DNA of 64,000 nucleotides from Flavobacteriaceae bacterium PS02338 (GCA_029959615.1 JASCOD010000001.1:1116001-1180000), one strand, 5' to 3'; positions 34,991-44,070 are shown, counted from the first letter of the stretch. The notes: generated by a model not told the origin, from the letters alone. Numbers and translations: made by a program.

Positions 34991-36373
34991 TTAGCTCAAC
35001 CTCTCAACAATCTCTACAGCTGTTAATTTCTGCTGTTCACCACTTTTCATATTTTTGAAAGTTAACAAACCGCTTTCCATTTCATCGCCGCCAATTAGAA
35101 TAACGTAAGGAATGTTTTTTCCATCTGCGTAGCTCATTTGCTTTTTAAGCTTTGCTGATGAAGGATATAGTTCTGCGGCTATGCCTGCAGTTCTTAACTG
35201 TTGCAAAAGCGGCAAGGCGTAAAGTTCGGCTGCTTCGTCAAAATTACTGATCAACACTTTGGTGCCCTGTGCTGCAGAAGCAGGGAACAGGTTCAGTTCC
35301 TCTAAAACGTCATAAATTCTGTCGGCACCAAAGGAAATACCAACACCTGTAAGATCTTTCAACCCGAACATTCCAGTTAAATCGTCGTAACGACCACCAC
35401 CACCAATGCTGCCCATAGCTACTTCGTTGGTTTTAACTTCGAAAATGCAGCCCGTATAGTAGTTTAAGCCACGAGCTAGCGTAATGTCAAGTTCGATAAC
35501 AGTTGTCAGTTTTGAGTTATCAGTTGTAAGTTTTGAAACGTAGCTGAAAACAGTTTCAATTTCTTCGATACCTTTTAAGCCTGTTTCTGAAGTTGCTAGC
35601 ACTTCTTTCAAACTTGCTAATTTCTCTACGTTTGAACCTTCCAGCAGGATTACTGGTTTCAATTTTTCAATATCAGCTTCGGTAAAGCCACGTTCTAATA
35701 ATTCTTTGCTTACACCATCTAAGCCGATTTTGTCAAGCTTATCAATGGCCACCGTCATGTCTACAATCAGTTCTGGCTTGCCAATAATTTCAGCAATGCC
35801 TGATAAGATTTTACGATTATTGATTTTAATATTGAAGTCTTTTAAACCCAAGTTGGTTAAAGCTTCGTGATAGATTAGAATGAATTCGGCTTCATTCAAT
35901 AGGGAAGGGGAACCAACTACGTCGGCATCACATTGATAAAACTCACGGTAACGTCCTTTTTGAGGCCTGTCTGCACGCCAAACTGGTTGTACTTGGAAGC
36001 GTTTGAAAGGGAATGTAATTTCACTCTGGTGCATAACCACATAACGAGCGAAAGGTACAGTTAAATCGTAACGTAGTGCTTTTTCAGATAATTTAGAAGT
36101 TGCGAGTTGTGAGTTACGAGTTGTGAGTAAAGCCTCGTCAACCTTAGCCAAATAATCCCCAGAGTTAAGAATTTTGAAAATTAGTTTATCACCTTCGTCG
36201 CCATATTTGCCAGTTAGGGTTTGCAGATTTTCCATGCTTGGTGTTTGTATTTCTGCATAGCCATATTTCTTGAAAACCGTTTTAATAGTATCATAAATAT
36301 AATTGCGTTTCACCATTTCTATTGGCGAAAAATCTCTTGTTCCTTTTGGTAAACTTGGTTTGGTTACTGACAT
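34991..36373 (-). CDS. hisS: Histidyl-tRNA synthetase
   Basis: 460 residues from [17 protein letters not shown] (36373). A longer open frame to 36448 reads through a repeat element and is not real. Class II motifs: [24 protein letters not shown] (motif 2, about 131-154), [14 protein letters not shown] and GGGRYDDL, and a C-terminal anticodon-binding domain ([18 protein letters not shown]). Two odd segments, [12 protein letters not shown] (83-94) and [11 protein letters not shown] (281-291), look like repeat DNA inserted in frame. Charges tRNA-His in the cytoplasm. Confidence 0.97.
   Translation of the reverse strand: MSVTKPSLPKGTRDFSPIEMVKRNYIYDTIKTVFKKYGYAEIQTPSMENLQTLTGKYGDEGDKLIFKILNSGDYLAKVDEALLTTRNSQLATSKLSEKALRYDLTVPFARYVVMHQSEITFPFKRFQVQPVWRADRPQKGRYREFYQCDADVVGSPSLLNEAEFILIYHEALTNLGLKDFNIKINNRKILSGIAEIIGKPELIVDMTVAIDKLDKIGLDGVSKELLERGFTEADIEKLKPVILLEGSNVEKLASLKEVLATSETGLKGIEEIETVFSYVSKLTTDNSKLTTVIELDITLARGLNYYTGCIFEVKTNEVAMGSIGGGGRYDDLTGMFGLKDLTGVGISFGADRIYDVLEELNLFPASAAQGTKVLISNFDEAAELYALPLLQQLRTAGIAAELYPSSAKLKKQMSYADGKNIPYVILIGGDEMESGLLTFKNMKSGEQQKLTAVEIVERLS
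35501..35533. repeat. Repeat-derived in-frame insertion in hisS (second)
   Basis: The DNA AGTTGTCAGTTTTGAGTTAT continues as CAGTTGTAAG: short words that also occur between genes near 43.38-43.43 kb and 60.86-60.93 kb. Encodes [11 protein letters not shown] in HisRS. Confidence 0.5.
36092..36127. repeat. Repeat-derived in-frame insertion in hisS (first)
   Basis: The DNA carries GAGTTGTGAGTTACGAGTTG, a repeat of the 8-base word GAGTTGTG or GAGTTACG. Encodes [12 protein letters not shown] in HisRS, in a surface region between motif 1 and motif 2. Confidence 0.5.
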
Positions 36374-36417
36374 GGCGCAAAAGTAGTTAATTAAGGCGAA
36401 AGGTTTATGCGTTTTGT

Positions 36418-36516
36418 CGTCATTGCGAGGCACGAAGCAATCTATCATTTATTCTTAGCAATTATAAAGATTGCTTCACTCCATTGCTTTGTCCTTTTCT
36501 TCAGTTCGCAATGACG
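36418..36516. repeat. Palindromic repeat (CGTCATTGCGAGG family) upstream of hisS
   Basis: Left arm CGTCATTGCGAGGCACGAAG (from 36418) and right arm ending GTTCGCAATGACG (36516), with a second AGATTGCTTCACTCC word inside. The right half is closely related to 60087-60138. Just beyond, at 36599-36616, is GCGAAAGCGGGACTAACG, related (inverted) to 48735-48752. Confidence 0.8.
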
Positions 36517-36641
36517 TATGATGAACCGATTTTGCTTTCTAAACCCGATTGAGCGGATTAGCCCACAGCCGAAGTGCAACGTAGGCGAGGACTATAAGCG
36601 AAAGCGGGACTAACGTAGATAGTAGCCACGATTTTGCTTTT

Positions 36642-36836
36642 CTATTTTATTATGCGATAAATATCAAAACATAAACAGACGATACCTATTATCAGAAAGA
36701 TATACCAGTTTTTTTTGAAATAACCGTTTACCATTTGTTTTTGCTCGCTGGCTTTTTCGCTGGCATATTTGAAATAGAAACCTAAGCCAACAAGTGCTAT
36801 TGATGAAATTAAGCTAAATAGTAAGTTCGAATTCAT
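36642..36836 (-). CDS. Small two-helix membrane protein, unknown
   Basis: 64 residues with helices at 6-24 (LFSLISSIALVGLGFYFKY) and 45-62 (WYIFLIIGIVCLCFDIYRI) and a charged link between them. No function recognised. Good start region and a following pyruvate dehydrogenase gene on the same strand, but a terminator at 36856-36881 lies upstream, so it has its own promoter. Confidence 0.6.
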   Translation of the reverse strand: MNSNLLFSLISSIALVGLGFYFKYASEKASEQKQMVNGYFKKNWYIFLIIGIVCLCFDIYRIIK

Positions 36837-36855
36837 TGTTTTAATTGCTTATGAA

Positions 36856-36881
36856 AAAGGCTTCCAAAATTGGAAGCCTTT
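36856..36881. terminator. Terminator upstream of the small membrane gene
   Basis: Perfect 12-base stem AAAGGCTTCCAA / TTGGAAGCCTTT with a 2-base loop spacer. On the minus strand it is followed by TTTTCAT and ends the pdh transcript; it lies 110 bases past the E2 stop, beyond the palindromic repeat. Confidence 0.8.
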
Positions 36882-36889
36882 GTATTTCT

Positions 36890-36980
36890 TGTCATTCTGA
36901 GCAAAGTAAAGACCGCGAAGCAGCTATGAAATAAATCCGTTGATTAGATTCCTCGTCGCTGCGCTTCCCTCGGAATGACA
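36890..36980. repeat. Palindromic repeat (GTCATTCTGAG family) after the E2 gene
   Basis: Ends TTGTCATTCTGAGC and CCTCGGAATGACAG are inverted partners; the inner words AAAGACCGCGAAGCAGCTATG also occur near 27.4 kb. Occupies the whole gap between the terminator at 36856-36881 and the E2 stop. Confidence 0.75.
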
Positions 36981-36991
36981 GTAAGGGTTAA

Positions 36992-38647
36992 CTATGCTAA
37001 TAACGTAATCGGTGCTTCTAGCAATTGCTTTAACGTTTGCAAGAAAGCTGCACCAGTTGCGCCGTCTACTACACGGTGATCGCAACCTAAAGTTAATTTC
37101 ATTACGTTTCCAGGTACTACAGCACCATTTTTAACTACAGGAACCGCTTGGATAGCGCCTACAGATAAAATAGCTCCGTCTGGAGAGTTAATGATTGAAG
37201 TAAACTCATCGATACCGAACATACCTAAGTTAGATACAGTGAAAGTTGAGCCTTCCCAATCAGCAGGTTGTAATTTCTTAGCTTTTGCTTTAGCGCCATA
37301 CTCTTTAACCTCAGCAGAAATGTGAGATAAAGATTTGCCATCAGCAAAACGAACTACAGGAACCAATAAACCATCTTCAACCGCCATAGCTACACCAATG
37401 TTAGTATGCTCGTTGAAACGGATTTTATCGCCACCCCATGATGAGTTAACTGCTGGGTGTTTTTTCAATGCTACAGCAACCGCTTTAATCACGATATCGT
37501 TGAAAGAAACTTTTACAGGCGCAACAGTATTGATAGCTGTACGAGCTGCCATTGCATTGTCCATATCAATACTAATGGTTAAGTAGAAATGTGGCGCTGT
37601 AAATAAGCTTTCACCTAAACGTTTGGCAATTACTTTACGCATTTGCGAAACTGGTTTCTCTGTATATTTTTCTTCGCCAACATAAGTTGGGATTACTGGA
37701 GCAGCAGCGGCTTTTTCAGATGAAGCGGGAGCATCAGCTTTAGCAGCAGGAGCAGCCGATGGCGTAAAGTTCTCGATATCTTTTTTAATGATACGACCAC
37801 CTTCTGCACTACCAGCAACTTGTGCTAAATCAATTCCTTTATCTTTTGCAATTTTCTTAGCCAAAGGCGATGCAATGATGCGACCACCGTTAGTGTTTGA
37901 TACTGCCGCAGGAGAAGCTTCTTCTTTTGGTGCATCAGCAGCTTTGCTTTCTGCTTTTGGCTCTTCTGCTTTTGCAGCAGGTGCAGGAGCATCGCCACCA
38001 GCTAAAATAGCGCTTACATCAGTTCCTTCTGGACCAACGATAGCAATAATCCCATTTACTTTAGCAGCTTCGCCTTTTTGTACACCAACGTGCAATAAAG
38101 TTCCAGTTGCGTAACCCATTACTTCCATAGTCGCTTTATCAGTTTCTACGTCAGCTAAGATGTCGTCGTCTTTTACTTTATCACCTACTTTTTTATGCCA
38201 TTCAGCAATTACGCCTTCAGTCATGGTATCACTTAACAAAGGCATACGAATTACCGTAATACCTTTTGCAGAAAGTTCTGCTTCGCTTAAACCACCACCT
38301 TGTGCAGGAGCTGCTTCTTTTTTCTCTTCTGCTTTCGGAGCTTCCTCTTTGGTTTCCGCTTTTGGAGCAGCACCAGTTTCAGCTTCCAATGCAGCTTTAT
38401 AGTCTTCGCCGTCTTTACCAACTACAGCCATTACAGCATCAATCGGAACTGCTTGACCTTCTTCTACGCCAATATATAATAAAGTGCCATCCCAATATGA
38501 ATCCATGTCCATAGTTGCTTTGTCTGTTTCAACTTCTGCTAAAACATCGCCACTTTTAATTTTATCGCCTACCTTTTTGTGCCACTTCGCCAAAACCCCT
38601 TCGGTCATGGTGTCGCTCATTTTGGGCATCTTAATTACTTCAGCCAT
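36992..38647 (-). CDS. pdhC: Pyruvate dehydrogenase E2, dihydrolipoamide acetyltransferase
   Basis: 551 residues. Two lipoyl domains (1-80 with Lys43 in ETDKATM, and 130-207 with Lys171), Ala/Glu/Lys linkers, an E1/E3-binding domain (255-294, RIIASPLAKKIAKDKGIDL), and the catalytic domain ending with TLGCDHRVVDGATGA (active-site His). Moves acetyl groups to CoA in the pyruvate dehydrogenase complex. Lies 32 bases downstream of E1-alpha on the same strand. E1-beta and E3 are not in the window. Confidence 0.97.
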   Translation of the reverse strand: MAEVIKMPKMSDTMTEGVLAKWHKKVGDKIKSGDVLAEVETDKATMDMDSYWDGTLLYIGVEEGQAVPIDAVMAVVGKDGEDYKAALEAETGAAPKAETKEEAPKAEEKKEAAPAQGGGLSEAELSAKGITVIRMPLLSDTMTEGVIAEWHKKVGDKVKDDDILADVETDKATMEVMGYATGTLLHVGVQKGEAAKVNGIIAIVGPEGTDVSAILAGGDAPAPAAKAEEPKAESKAADAPKEEASPAAVSNTNGGRIIASPLAKKIAKDKGIDLAQVAGSAEGGRIIKKDIENFTPSAAPAAKADAPASSEKAAAAPVIPTYVGEEKYTEKPVSQMRKVIAKRLGESLFTAPHFYLTISIDMDNAMAARTAINTVAPVKVSFNDIVIKAVAVALKKHPAVNSSWGGDKIRFNEHTNIGVAMAVEDGLLVPVVRFADGKSLSHISAEVKEYGAKAKAKKLQPADWEGSTFTVSNLGMFGIDEFTSIINSPDGAILSVGAIQAVPVVKNGAVVPGNVMKLTLGCDHRVVDGATGAAFLQTLKQLLEAPITLLA

Positions 38648-38679
38648 CTATATATCTTTATTTGAATGCTTGTCTAAAA

Positions 38680-39675
38680 TTAAACTTGTTGGAAAGGATA
38701 GTTCTTGTCTATGTAAATATCCTCGAACAATTCTTCTGGTTGAGGCCAAGGAGATTCTTCAGCAAATTTCACCGACTCATCAACAATACTTTTTACTTTT
38801 TCTTCAATTTCGGTAATCCAAGCTTCATCAGCATATTTTTCTTTAAGGATAACCTCTCTTACTTGCTCAATTGGATCTTTTGCTTTGTATTCTTCCAACT
38901 CCTCTTTAGTACGGTATTTAGCAGGATCTGACATTGAGTGACCTCTGTAGCGGTATGTTCTCATTTCTAAGAAAGTTGGTCCTTCACCAGCACGAGCACG
39001 TTGAATAGCTTCGTCCATTGCATTGTGTACTGCAACAGGATCCATACCGTCAACTGGTGCACATGGCATATCGAAACCTAAACCAATTTTGTAGATGTCC
39101 ATCATGTTAGTAGTACGCTCAACCGAAGTACCCATGGCATAACCGTTGTTCTCACAAACAAAAACTACTGGAAGTTTCCATAACATCGCCATGTTGAATG
39201 ACTCGTTTAAAGCTCCCTGACGAACAGCGCCATCGCCCATGTAGCAGATGTTTACGTTGTTTGTACCTTTATATTTTTCTGCAAAAGCAATACCAGCACC
39301 TAATGGCATTTGACCACCAACGATACCATGACCGCCATAGAAATTGTGCTCTTTACTGAAAATGTGCATTGAACCACCTTTACCTTTAGAACAGCCAGTT
39401 ACCTTGCCATACATTTCGGCCATGATGCTGTTTGCACTCATACCTAAAGCTAAACCATGAGCGTGATCTCTATATGAAGTAAGCATCGAATCGCCTTTTT
39501 GCATTGCAGAAATTGCTCCCGCAACTACGGCTTCTTGTCCGATGTATAAATGGCAAAAACCTCTGATTTTTTGTTGACCGTAAAGTTGACCAGTTTTTTC
39601 CTCGAACTTGCGCATCAGCAACATCGATTCAAACCACTTCAAATAGGTATCTTTATTAATTTCTACTGCACTCAT
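38680..39675 (-). CDS. pdhA: Pyruvate dehydrogenase E1 alpha subunit
   Basis: 331 residues. Thiamin diphosphate motif GDGAVRQGALNESFNMAMLWKLPVVFVCENN, preceded by SYRDHAHGLALGMS and KGGSMHIF, and the phosphorylation-loop region YRYRGHSMSDP. Decarboxylates pyruvate together with E1 beta, which must be encoded elsewhere. First gene of a two-gene operon with E2; a promoter element TAGATTTG lies 31 bases upstream. Confidence 0.97.
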   Translation of the reverse strand: MSAVEINKDTYLKWFESMLLMRKFEEKTGQLYGQQKIRGFCHLYIGQEAVVAGAISAMQKGDSMLTSYRDHAHGLALGMSANSIMAEMYGKVTGCSKGKGGSMHIFSKEHNFYGGHGIVGGQMPLGAGIAFAEKYKGTNNVNICYMGDGAVRQGALNESFNMAMLWKLPVVFVCENNGYAMGTSVERTTNMMDIYKIGLGFDMPCAPVDGMDPVAVHNAMDEAIQRARAGEGPTFLEMRTYRYRGHSMSDPAKYRTKEELEEYKAKDPIEQVREVILKEKYADEAWITEIEEKVKSIVDESVKFAEESPWPQPEELFEDIYIDKNYPFQQV

Positions 39676-39705
39676 GTTTTGATGATAAATTTTTATTTAC
39701 GAGAG

Positions 39706-39713
39706 CAAATCTA
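39706..39713 (-). promoter_or_regulatory. Putative -7 promoter element of pdhA-pdhC
   Basis: Minus strand TAGATTTG, exact TAnnTTTG match, 31 bases upstream of the pdhA start. Confidence 0.5.
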
Positions 39714-40025
39714 ATTTATTTTCTTGGATTTTTGCATATCTCATGAAGTAAAAACATACTGAAGTGGCAATTAAACCCATTGTTGTACTGCTTTTTATAC
39801 CGTTTTTAGAAATGGTAAATTTTACGCTATCCGTTTTACGATTATCGGCTAAAACTTAAAGGCTTTTAAAACAGAAATTTTATTTGGTTTGGATGTGATT
39901 TAGCCTAATTTTTAATTTTGATTATCATATCTATATTTTTAAGCTAAAAAATGTTTTGCAAATAGGCTAAGAAAGGTGGTTGAATACCTGAAATGTTAAT
40001 AACTTGTTTTTTTAACAATTAATAA
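39714..40025. other. AT-rich divergent intergenic region
   Basis: No gene is visible. The only structure seen is an inverted pair TTAGCCTA (39900-39907) and TAGGCTAA (39963-39970) about 55 bases apart. The region separates the pdh operon from the NlpC/P60 gene. Confidence 0.5.
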
Positions 40026-40057
40026 TTTGGATAAAAGAATGTGAAACTTTAATTTTG
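40026..40057 (+). promoter_or_regulatory. Promoter of the NlpC/P60 gene
   Basis: TTTG (40026-40029), 20 bases, then TAATTTTG (40050-40057): both Bacteroidota promoter boxes at the standard distance, 73 bases upstream of the ATG. Confidence 0.75.
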
Positions 40058-40130
40058 ACGCCGTAACAATAAGCCCTTGTTGGTTTACGTTAAGTGTAAG
40101 TGTTGTTTTACCCAAACTTAATAGTATAAC

Positions 40131-40685
40131 ATGATTAAAAAGTTTTTGTTTTCTACCTTAATCGTTCTCGCATCTTTTTCGGCAACGTTTGCTCAAACTA
40201 AAACCAAAGAAGCTGCTAAAGTAGAAGATCCAGACAATTTAGCTTCGCAATATTTCTCGCAAGTAATGGGCGTTGCAGTAGATGCAACTTCAAATCTTAA
40301 ATTATATAAATTTATTTACGAATGGATTGGTACTCCTTACCGTTTTGGTGGAAACACTAAAAAAGGTATCGATTGTTCTGCTTTTACCAAAGCCATTTAC
40401 GATAAAGTTTTTAAGACAGATATCTTACGTAACTCTCGCGATATTTTTAGCATGGTAAATCCATTGTCTAAAGATGAGTTAAAAGAAGGCGATTTGGTAT
40501 TCTTCAAAATTAAAAGCCGTAGTATTTCTCATGTTGGTGTTTATTTGGGAGAAAATCGTTTTGCTCATGCTTCAAGCTCTAGGGGTGTAGTCATTAGCAA
40601 TTTGAACGAGCCTTACTACAGTCGTTATTTTTATAAAGGCGGTAGGATTTTAGAGCCAGGCGATTCTGGATTTGTTGAAGAATAA
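40131..40685 (+). CDS. Exported NlpC/P60 peptidoglycan endopeptidase
   Basis: 184 residues: signal peptide MIKKFLFSTLIVLASFSATFA, then an NlpC/P60 domain with Cys82 (GNTKKGIDCSAFTKAIY), His134 (SRSISHVGVYLG) and His146 (FAHASSSRGV). Cleaves cell-wall peptides in the periplasm. Has a well-formed promoter and a terminator at 40738-40770. Confidence 0.93.
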   Translation: MIKKFLFSTLIVLASFSATFAQTKTKEAAKVEDPDNLASQYFSQVMGVAVDATSNLKLYKFIYEWIGTPYRFGGNTKKGIDCSAFTKAIYDKVFKTDILRNSRDIFSMVNPLSKDELKEGDLVFFKIKSRSISHVGVYLGENRFAHASSSRGVVISNLNEPYYSRYFYKGGRILEPGDSGFVEE

Positions 40686-40737
40686 TCTGATTTACAATTT
40701 TAGCCCCGAAAGTTTTCGGGATACGATATTAGACTTA

Positions 40738-40770
40738 TCCTTCCCTTTTTTGGGAGGGATTTTTTTTTGG
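40738..40770 (+). terminator. Terminator between the NlpC/P60 and CapA genes
   Basis: Stem TCCTTCCC / GGGAGGGA with a TTTTTT loop, then a run of T. A second small hairpin CCCGAAA / TTTCGGG lies at 40704-40719. The T-tract ends about 4 bases before the CapA start. Confidence 0.8.
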
Positions 40771-40773
40771 AAT

Positions 40774-41877
40774 ATGATAAAGAGAATTTTTGGATTGTTG
40801 GTTTTTGTTGTTGCAACTTATTTGTTTCTAAGTTGCCAAGGTAGACCAACGGAAGTAAAACAGGTAGCTGTTACTGATACTTTGCCGAAGAAAAGGATAA
40901 AGGATACGATCAGTATTACTGCTGTTGGCGATATAATGCTAGGATCTGCGTTTCCAAGCAAGCTAAATTTGCCTCCAGATGATGCCTTAAACAGTTTCAA
41001 AGAAGTGGACAGTTTCTTAAAAGGTGATGTGGTTTTTGGTAACTTGGAAGGTTGTTTTTTGAACTCTGGTAATTCTACCAAGTGCAAAGGCATTAATCCT
41101 AACAATTGCTATGCCTTTAGAATGCCAGATCGTTATGCAGGTATTTTTAAGCAAGCGGGCTTTAATGTATTAAGTGTGGCTAATAATCATGTGGGCGATT
41201 TTGATCATAAAGGGAGGAAAAATACGGCCAAGATGTTAGATTCGTTGCAAATCCATTATGCTGGTCAATTAAATAAGCCTTTTGATTTATTTACCGTTGA
41301 TAGCGTAAAATATGCTTTTGTGGCTTTTGCACCTAATGAAAATACGGTAGATATCAGAAAGATTGATAGTGCTAAATTATTGGTGGCTAGGTTAAAGGCG
41401 CTGGCCGATATTGTAATTGTATCTTTTCATGGCGGAGGTGAGGGAGCAAAGTTTGAGCATGTTACTCGTCAAACGGAAATCTTCTATAAAGAAAACCGTG
41501 GCAACGTTTACGCTTTCTCGCACGGTGTAATTGATGCTGGCGCAGACGTGGTGTTGGGCCATGGACCGCACGTAACTAGAGCGGTTGAAGTTTATAAAAA
41601 CAAATTCATCGCCTACAGTTTAGGTAACTTTTGTACTTATGGCATGTTCAGTTTAAAAGGACCAAATGGCATTGCACCATTGCTACAATTGAAATTGAAT
41701 GCTAAAGGAGACTTCCTTTATGCAGAGGTAGTCTCTGTAAAGCAAGATAAGATTAATCGCTTAACTTTGGACGAAAACCATGCCGCCTTTCAGAAAATTA
41801 AGGCACTTACAGATGTAGATTTTAAAGGGCATGGATTGAAATTTGAGAACAATAGAATATCCTTAAATGAAGAATAA
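40774..41877 (+). CDS. CapA family lipoprotein (PGA_cap)
   Basis: 367 residues from MIKRIFGLLVFVVATYLFLSC (40774), with a lipobox Cys21; the longer frame from 40672 runs through the terminator and is rejected. Metallophosphatase-like CapA fold: VGDIMLGS, FGNLEGCF, SVANNHVGDFDHKG, SFHGGGEG, GHGPHVTRAVEVY, AYSLGNF. The family is linked to poly-gamma-glutamate capsule synthesis, but most copies without capBC have unknown roles. A small membrane protein overlaps its last 11 bases. Confidence 0.88.
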   Translation: MIKRIFGLLVFVVATYLFLSCQGRPTEVKQVAVTDTLPKKRIKDTISITAVGDIMLGSAFPSKLNLPPDDALNSFKEVDSFLKGDVVFGNLEGCFLNSGNSTKCKGINPNNCYAFRMPDRYAGIFKQAGFNVLSVANNHVGDFDHKGRKNTAKMLDSLQIHYAGQLNKPFDLFTVDSVKYAFVAFAPNENTVDIRKIDSAKLLVARLKALADIVIVSFHGGGEGAKFEHVTRQTEIFYKENRGNVYAFSHGVIDAGADVVLGHGPHVTRAVEVYKNKFIAYSLGNFCTYGMFSLKGPNGIAPLLQLKLNAKGDFLYAEVVSVKQDKINRLTLDENHAAFQKIKALTDVDFKGHGLKFENNRISLNEE

Positions 41878-42049
41878 ACTAACCTTGCACTATGTAATTG
41901 CAATTGCCGCGTTTGCAATCGTACTTTATGCTTTGTATTTGCTTTCTCTAAATCCGGAGCATAACGGATCTTTAATTATTACCATTATTGGATGTGCTTT
42001 GGTAGCTGTTGGACAAATTATTATCATCAGGCAGAAAAGAAAACAGTAG
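41867..42049 (+). CDS. Small two-helix membrane protein, unknown
   Basis: 60 residues with helices 8-27 (YVIAIAAFAIVLYALYLLSL) and 35-53 (LIITIIGCALVAVGQIIII) and a basic C-terminus. Its ATG lies in the last codons of CapA, suggesting translational coupling. No family recognised; could be a spurious frame, but composition and overlap favour a real gene. Confidence 0.55.
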   Translation: MKNKLTLHYVIAIAAFAIVLYALYLLSLNPEHNGSLIITIIGCALVAVGQIIIIRQKRKQ

Positions 42050-42061
42050 GTAGATAGACGA

Positions 42062-42247
42062 CTACGCTACATCTTTAGTGTTCTTTACCAATCTAATTCC
42101 AGATGTAAAGAAGATTAAGCCGATAATGCCAACTACAATCAGTTCTCTATTGCCAACGCTATGATTTACAAAGCCCCAACCACTATAAATTAACCCCACA
42201 ATTCCTAATATGGTTAATACGGTGCCAAAAGTTCTTTTTACATTCAT
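42062..42247 (-). CDS. Small two-helix membrane protein, unknown
   Basis: 61 residues: helices about 7-24 (FGTVLTILGIVGLIYSGW) and 36-53 (LIVVGIIGLIFFTSGIRL). Convergent with the 41867-42049 gene, 12 bases between stops. Similar small proteins are common in Bacteroidota but I know no function. Confidence 0.6.
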   Translation of the reverse strand: MNVKRTFGTVLTILGIVGLIYSGWGFVNHSVGNRELIVVGIIGLIFFTSGIRLVKNTKDVA

Positions 42248-42399
42248 GATATATCATTAAAGTCAAGTAATAACAGCATTCAACTTTTTTTGTTTGTGTA
42301 TTAGATACATCTATAAAGCTCAAATTTTTGATAAAGAATGTCTTTATCGCGGAGGTTGATAATTATTTTTAGTATAATTGGCTATCAAACCCCAACGAT

Positions 42400-43335
42400 A
42401 TGGATTATGTAGGTTATGGCGTACTTGCGTTTGCGCTAATTATTCTTTTCAGTTCTTTTGTAACCGTTAAACAAGGTACAATTGCAGTAATCACCATTTT
42501 TGGTAAATACCAAAGGTTGCTACGCCCAGGTTTAAGTCTGAAAATTCCGCTAATTGAAGTAATTCACTCTAGAATTTCAATTCAAAATCGTTCAGTTGAG
42601 CTTTCTTTCCAAGCGGTAACACAAGATCAGGCTAACGTATATTTTAAGGCTATGTTGTTGTATTCTGTATTGAATCACGATGAAGAAACTATTAAAAATG
42701 TAGCCTTTAAATTCGTCGATTCAAACAACTTGATGCAAGCTTTGATCCGTACTATCGAAGGTTCAATTCGTGCCTATGTCGCTACACAGAAACAAGCAAA
42801 CGTATTGGCTCAACGTAATGAAATTGTAGAGCATGTAAAACATCAAATAGATCAGGTTTTAGAAAGTTGGGGTTATCATTTGCAGGATTTGCAGTTGAAC
42901 GATATCACTTTCGATGAGGAGATTATGCGCTCAATGAGTAGAGTAGTTGCTTCTAACAACTTAAAAGCTGCTGCAGAAAATGAAGGACAGGCTTTGTTAA
43001 TTACCAAAACAAAAGGCGCAGAAGCAGATGGTAATGCCATTAAAATTGCCGCGACTGCCGAACGTGAGGCCGCTCAACTGCGTGGGCAGGGTATTGCTTT
43101 GTTTAGAGAGGAAGTAGCTAAAGGTATGACCAATGCGGCTCACGAAATGCAACAAGCTAATCTAGATACTTCTGTAATTCTATTTACAATGTGGACGGAA
43201 GCCATCAAACAATTCGCAGAATATAGCGAAGGTAACGTGATTTTCTTAGATGGTAGCACCGAAGGAATGAACAATACGATGAAGCAAATGATGGCCATGC
43301 AAATGTCGCAGAAGCCTTCTTCCGATAAAAAATAA
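42400..43335 (+). CDS. SPFH/Band 7 domain protein
   Basis: 311 residues: N-terminal membrane helix (5-22, GYGVLAFALIILFSSFVT), Band 7 domain (about 25-190, KQGTIAVITIFGKYQRLLRPG), coiled coil rich in Ala/Glu (about 190-260, AAAENEGQALLITKTKGAEAD), Met-rich tail. Stomatin/HflK-like scaffold of the inner membrane. No NfeD partner adjacent. Confidence 0.9.
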   Translation: MDYVGYGVLAFALIILFSSFVTVKQGTIAVITIFGKYQRLLRPGLSLKIPLIEVIHSRISIQNRSVELSFQAVTQDQANVYFKAMLLYSVLNHDEETIKNVAFKFVDSNNLMQALIRTIEGSIRAYVATQKQANVLAQRNEIVEHVKHQIDQVLESWGYHLQDLQLNDITFDEEIMRSMSRVVASNNLKAAAENEGQALLITKTKGAEADGNAIKIAATAEREAAQLRGQGIALFREEVAKGMTNAAHEMQQANLDTSVILFTMWTEAIKQFAEYSEGNVIFLDGSTEGMNNTMKQMMAMQMSQKPSSDKK

Positions 43336-43379
43336 TTTATTTGGTTAACCGGTTAAACTGTTTAATCGGTTAACTGAAA

Positions 43380-43430
43380 CTGCGAATTGTAAACTGAGAA
43401 CTGGTTATTGAAAACTGACTACAGGTCTAT
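43380..43430. repeat. Dispersed AACTG-word repeat
   Basis: The words AACTGCGAATTGTAAACTG and GAACTGGTTATTGAAAACTG follow a GGTTAACCGGTTAAACTG block (43343-43375). Similar words recur at 60860-60930, near 43.95 kb and inside hisS. Just overlaps the stop of the DUF1579-like gene. Confidence 0.5.
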
Positions 43431-43919
43431 CCTCAAATTAATTGTTTCTATCGCTTTGGCTTCTTCGCCAGTGGGTGAGATATTAAAGGCACGCAAAATG
43501 AACTGGTCTGAGTTGATGATTTCTAGCTCTGTGCGCCAGCTCCAAGGTTCGCGCATTTCGCTGTTGCTATATTGGCCTGTAACAGAAAAGCCGTTGCTAG
43601 TCTCGTGTCCTTCAGAAAACATAATGCCTGTTCCCATATGGAAACTATCAATCCAACTACAAACACACTTATTGCTACCCAAATCGAATCCCCAAACCAT
43701 TAAGCCTTCATGGGTTTTTCCATTGATAATCCCGCGGTACTCGTAGCGGATAAAACGTTTATTAAGCAAGCTAATGATTTTGCTAGTGGTTGGAGATTCG
43801 TCAGCCAAAACATCTTTCTCAAACCAAGTACGGGTACGACCATCCCAATTGCCTACCAAACTTAGCAGTCTTAAATGCGGGCCGCCCTCTTTTGAAATTT
43901 CGAATTTACTTTTGCTCAT
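43419..43919 (-). CDS. DUF1579-like protein
   Basis: 166 residues, beta-rich, with LLSLVGNWDGRTRTWFEKD at the start, YEYRGIINGKTHEGLMVWGFDL, and WSWRTELEIINSDQFILRAFNI, as in DUF1579 proteins of unknown function (a lipocalin-like barrel). No signal peptide. Its 3' end touches a dispersed repeat. Confidence 0.7.
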   Translation of the reverse strand: MSKSKFEISKEGGPHLRLLSLVGNWDGRTRTWFEKDVLADESPTTSKIISLLNKRFIRYEYRGIINGKTHEGLMVWGFDLGSNKCVCSWIDSFHMGTGIMFSEGHETSNGFSVTGQYSNSEMREPWSWRTELEIINSDQFILRAFNISPTGEEAKAIETINLRIDL

Positions 43920-44070
43920 TATTCTAAGATAGAAATTTTATCGGTTAACTGAAAACTGTGCAAACGAAGCGAGTTCGGGATTTCAATATCGATATCAATC
44001 GATGTAAGTCTCCTTCAATTGCGCTTTGAAAAACTTTTTACTTTTCCCTTTTTACTTTTAACTTAGGCTC

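Noticed and set aside
36374..36448. N-terminal extension of HisRS beginning [14 protein letters not shown]
   Set aside because: These codons are the translation of the palindromic repeat (GATTGCTTCGTGCCTCGCAATGACG-type words); the family start is [15 protein letters not shown] at 36373.
38160..38931. Plus-strand frames opposite the pyruvate dehydrogenase genes
   Set aside because: They are long only because the Ala/Glu/Lys-rich linkers leave the antisense frames free of stops; the minus-strand genes are certain.
40672..40773. Longer CapA protein starting at 40672
   Set aside because: It would run through the terminator hairpin and lose the lipobox signal peptide that starts at 40774.
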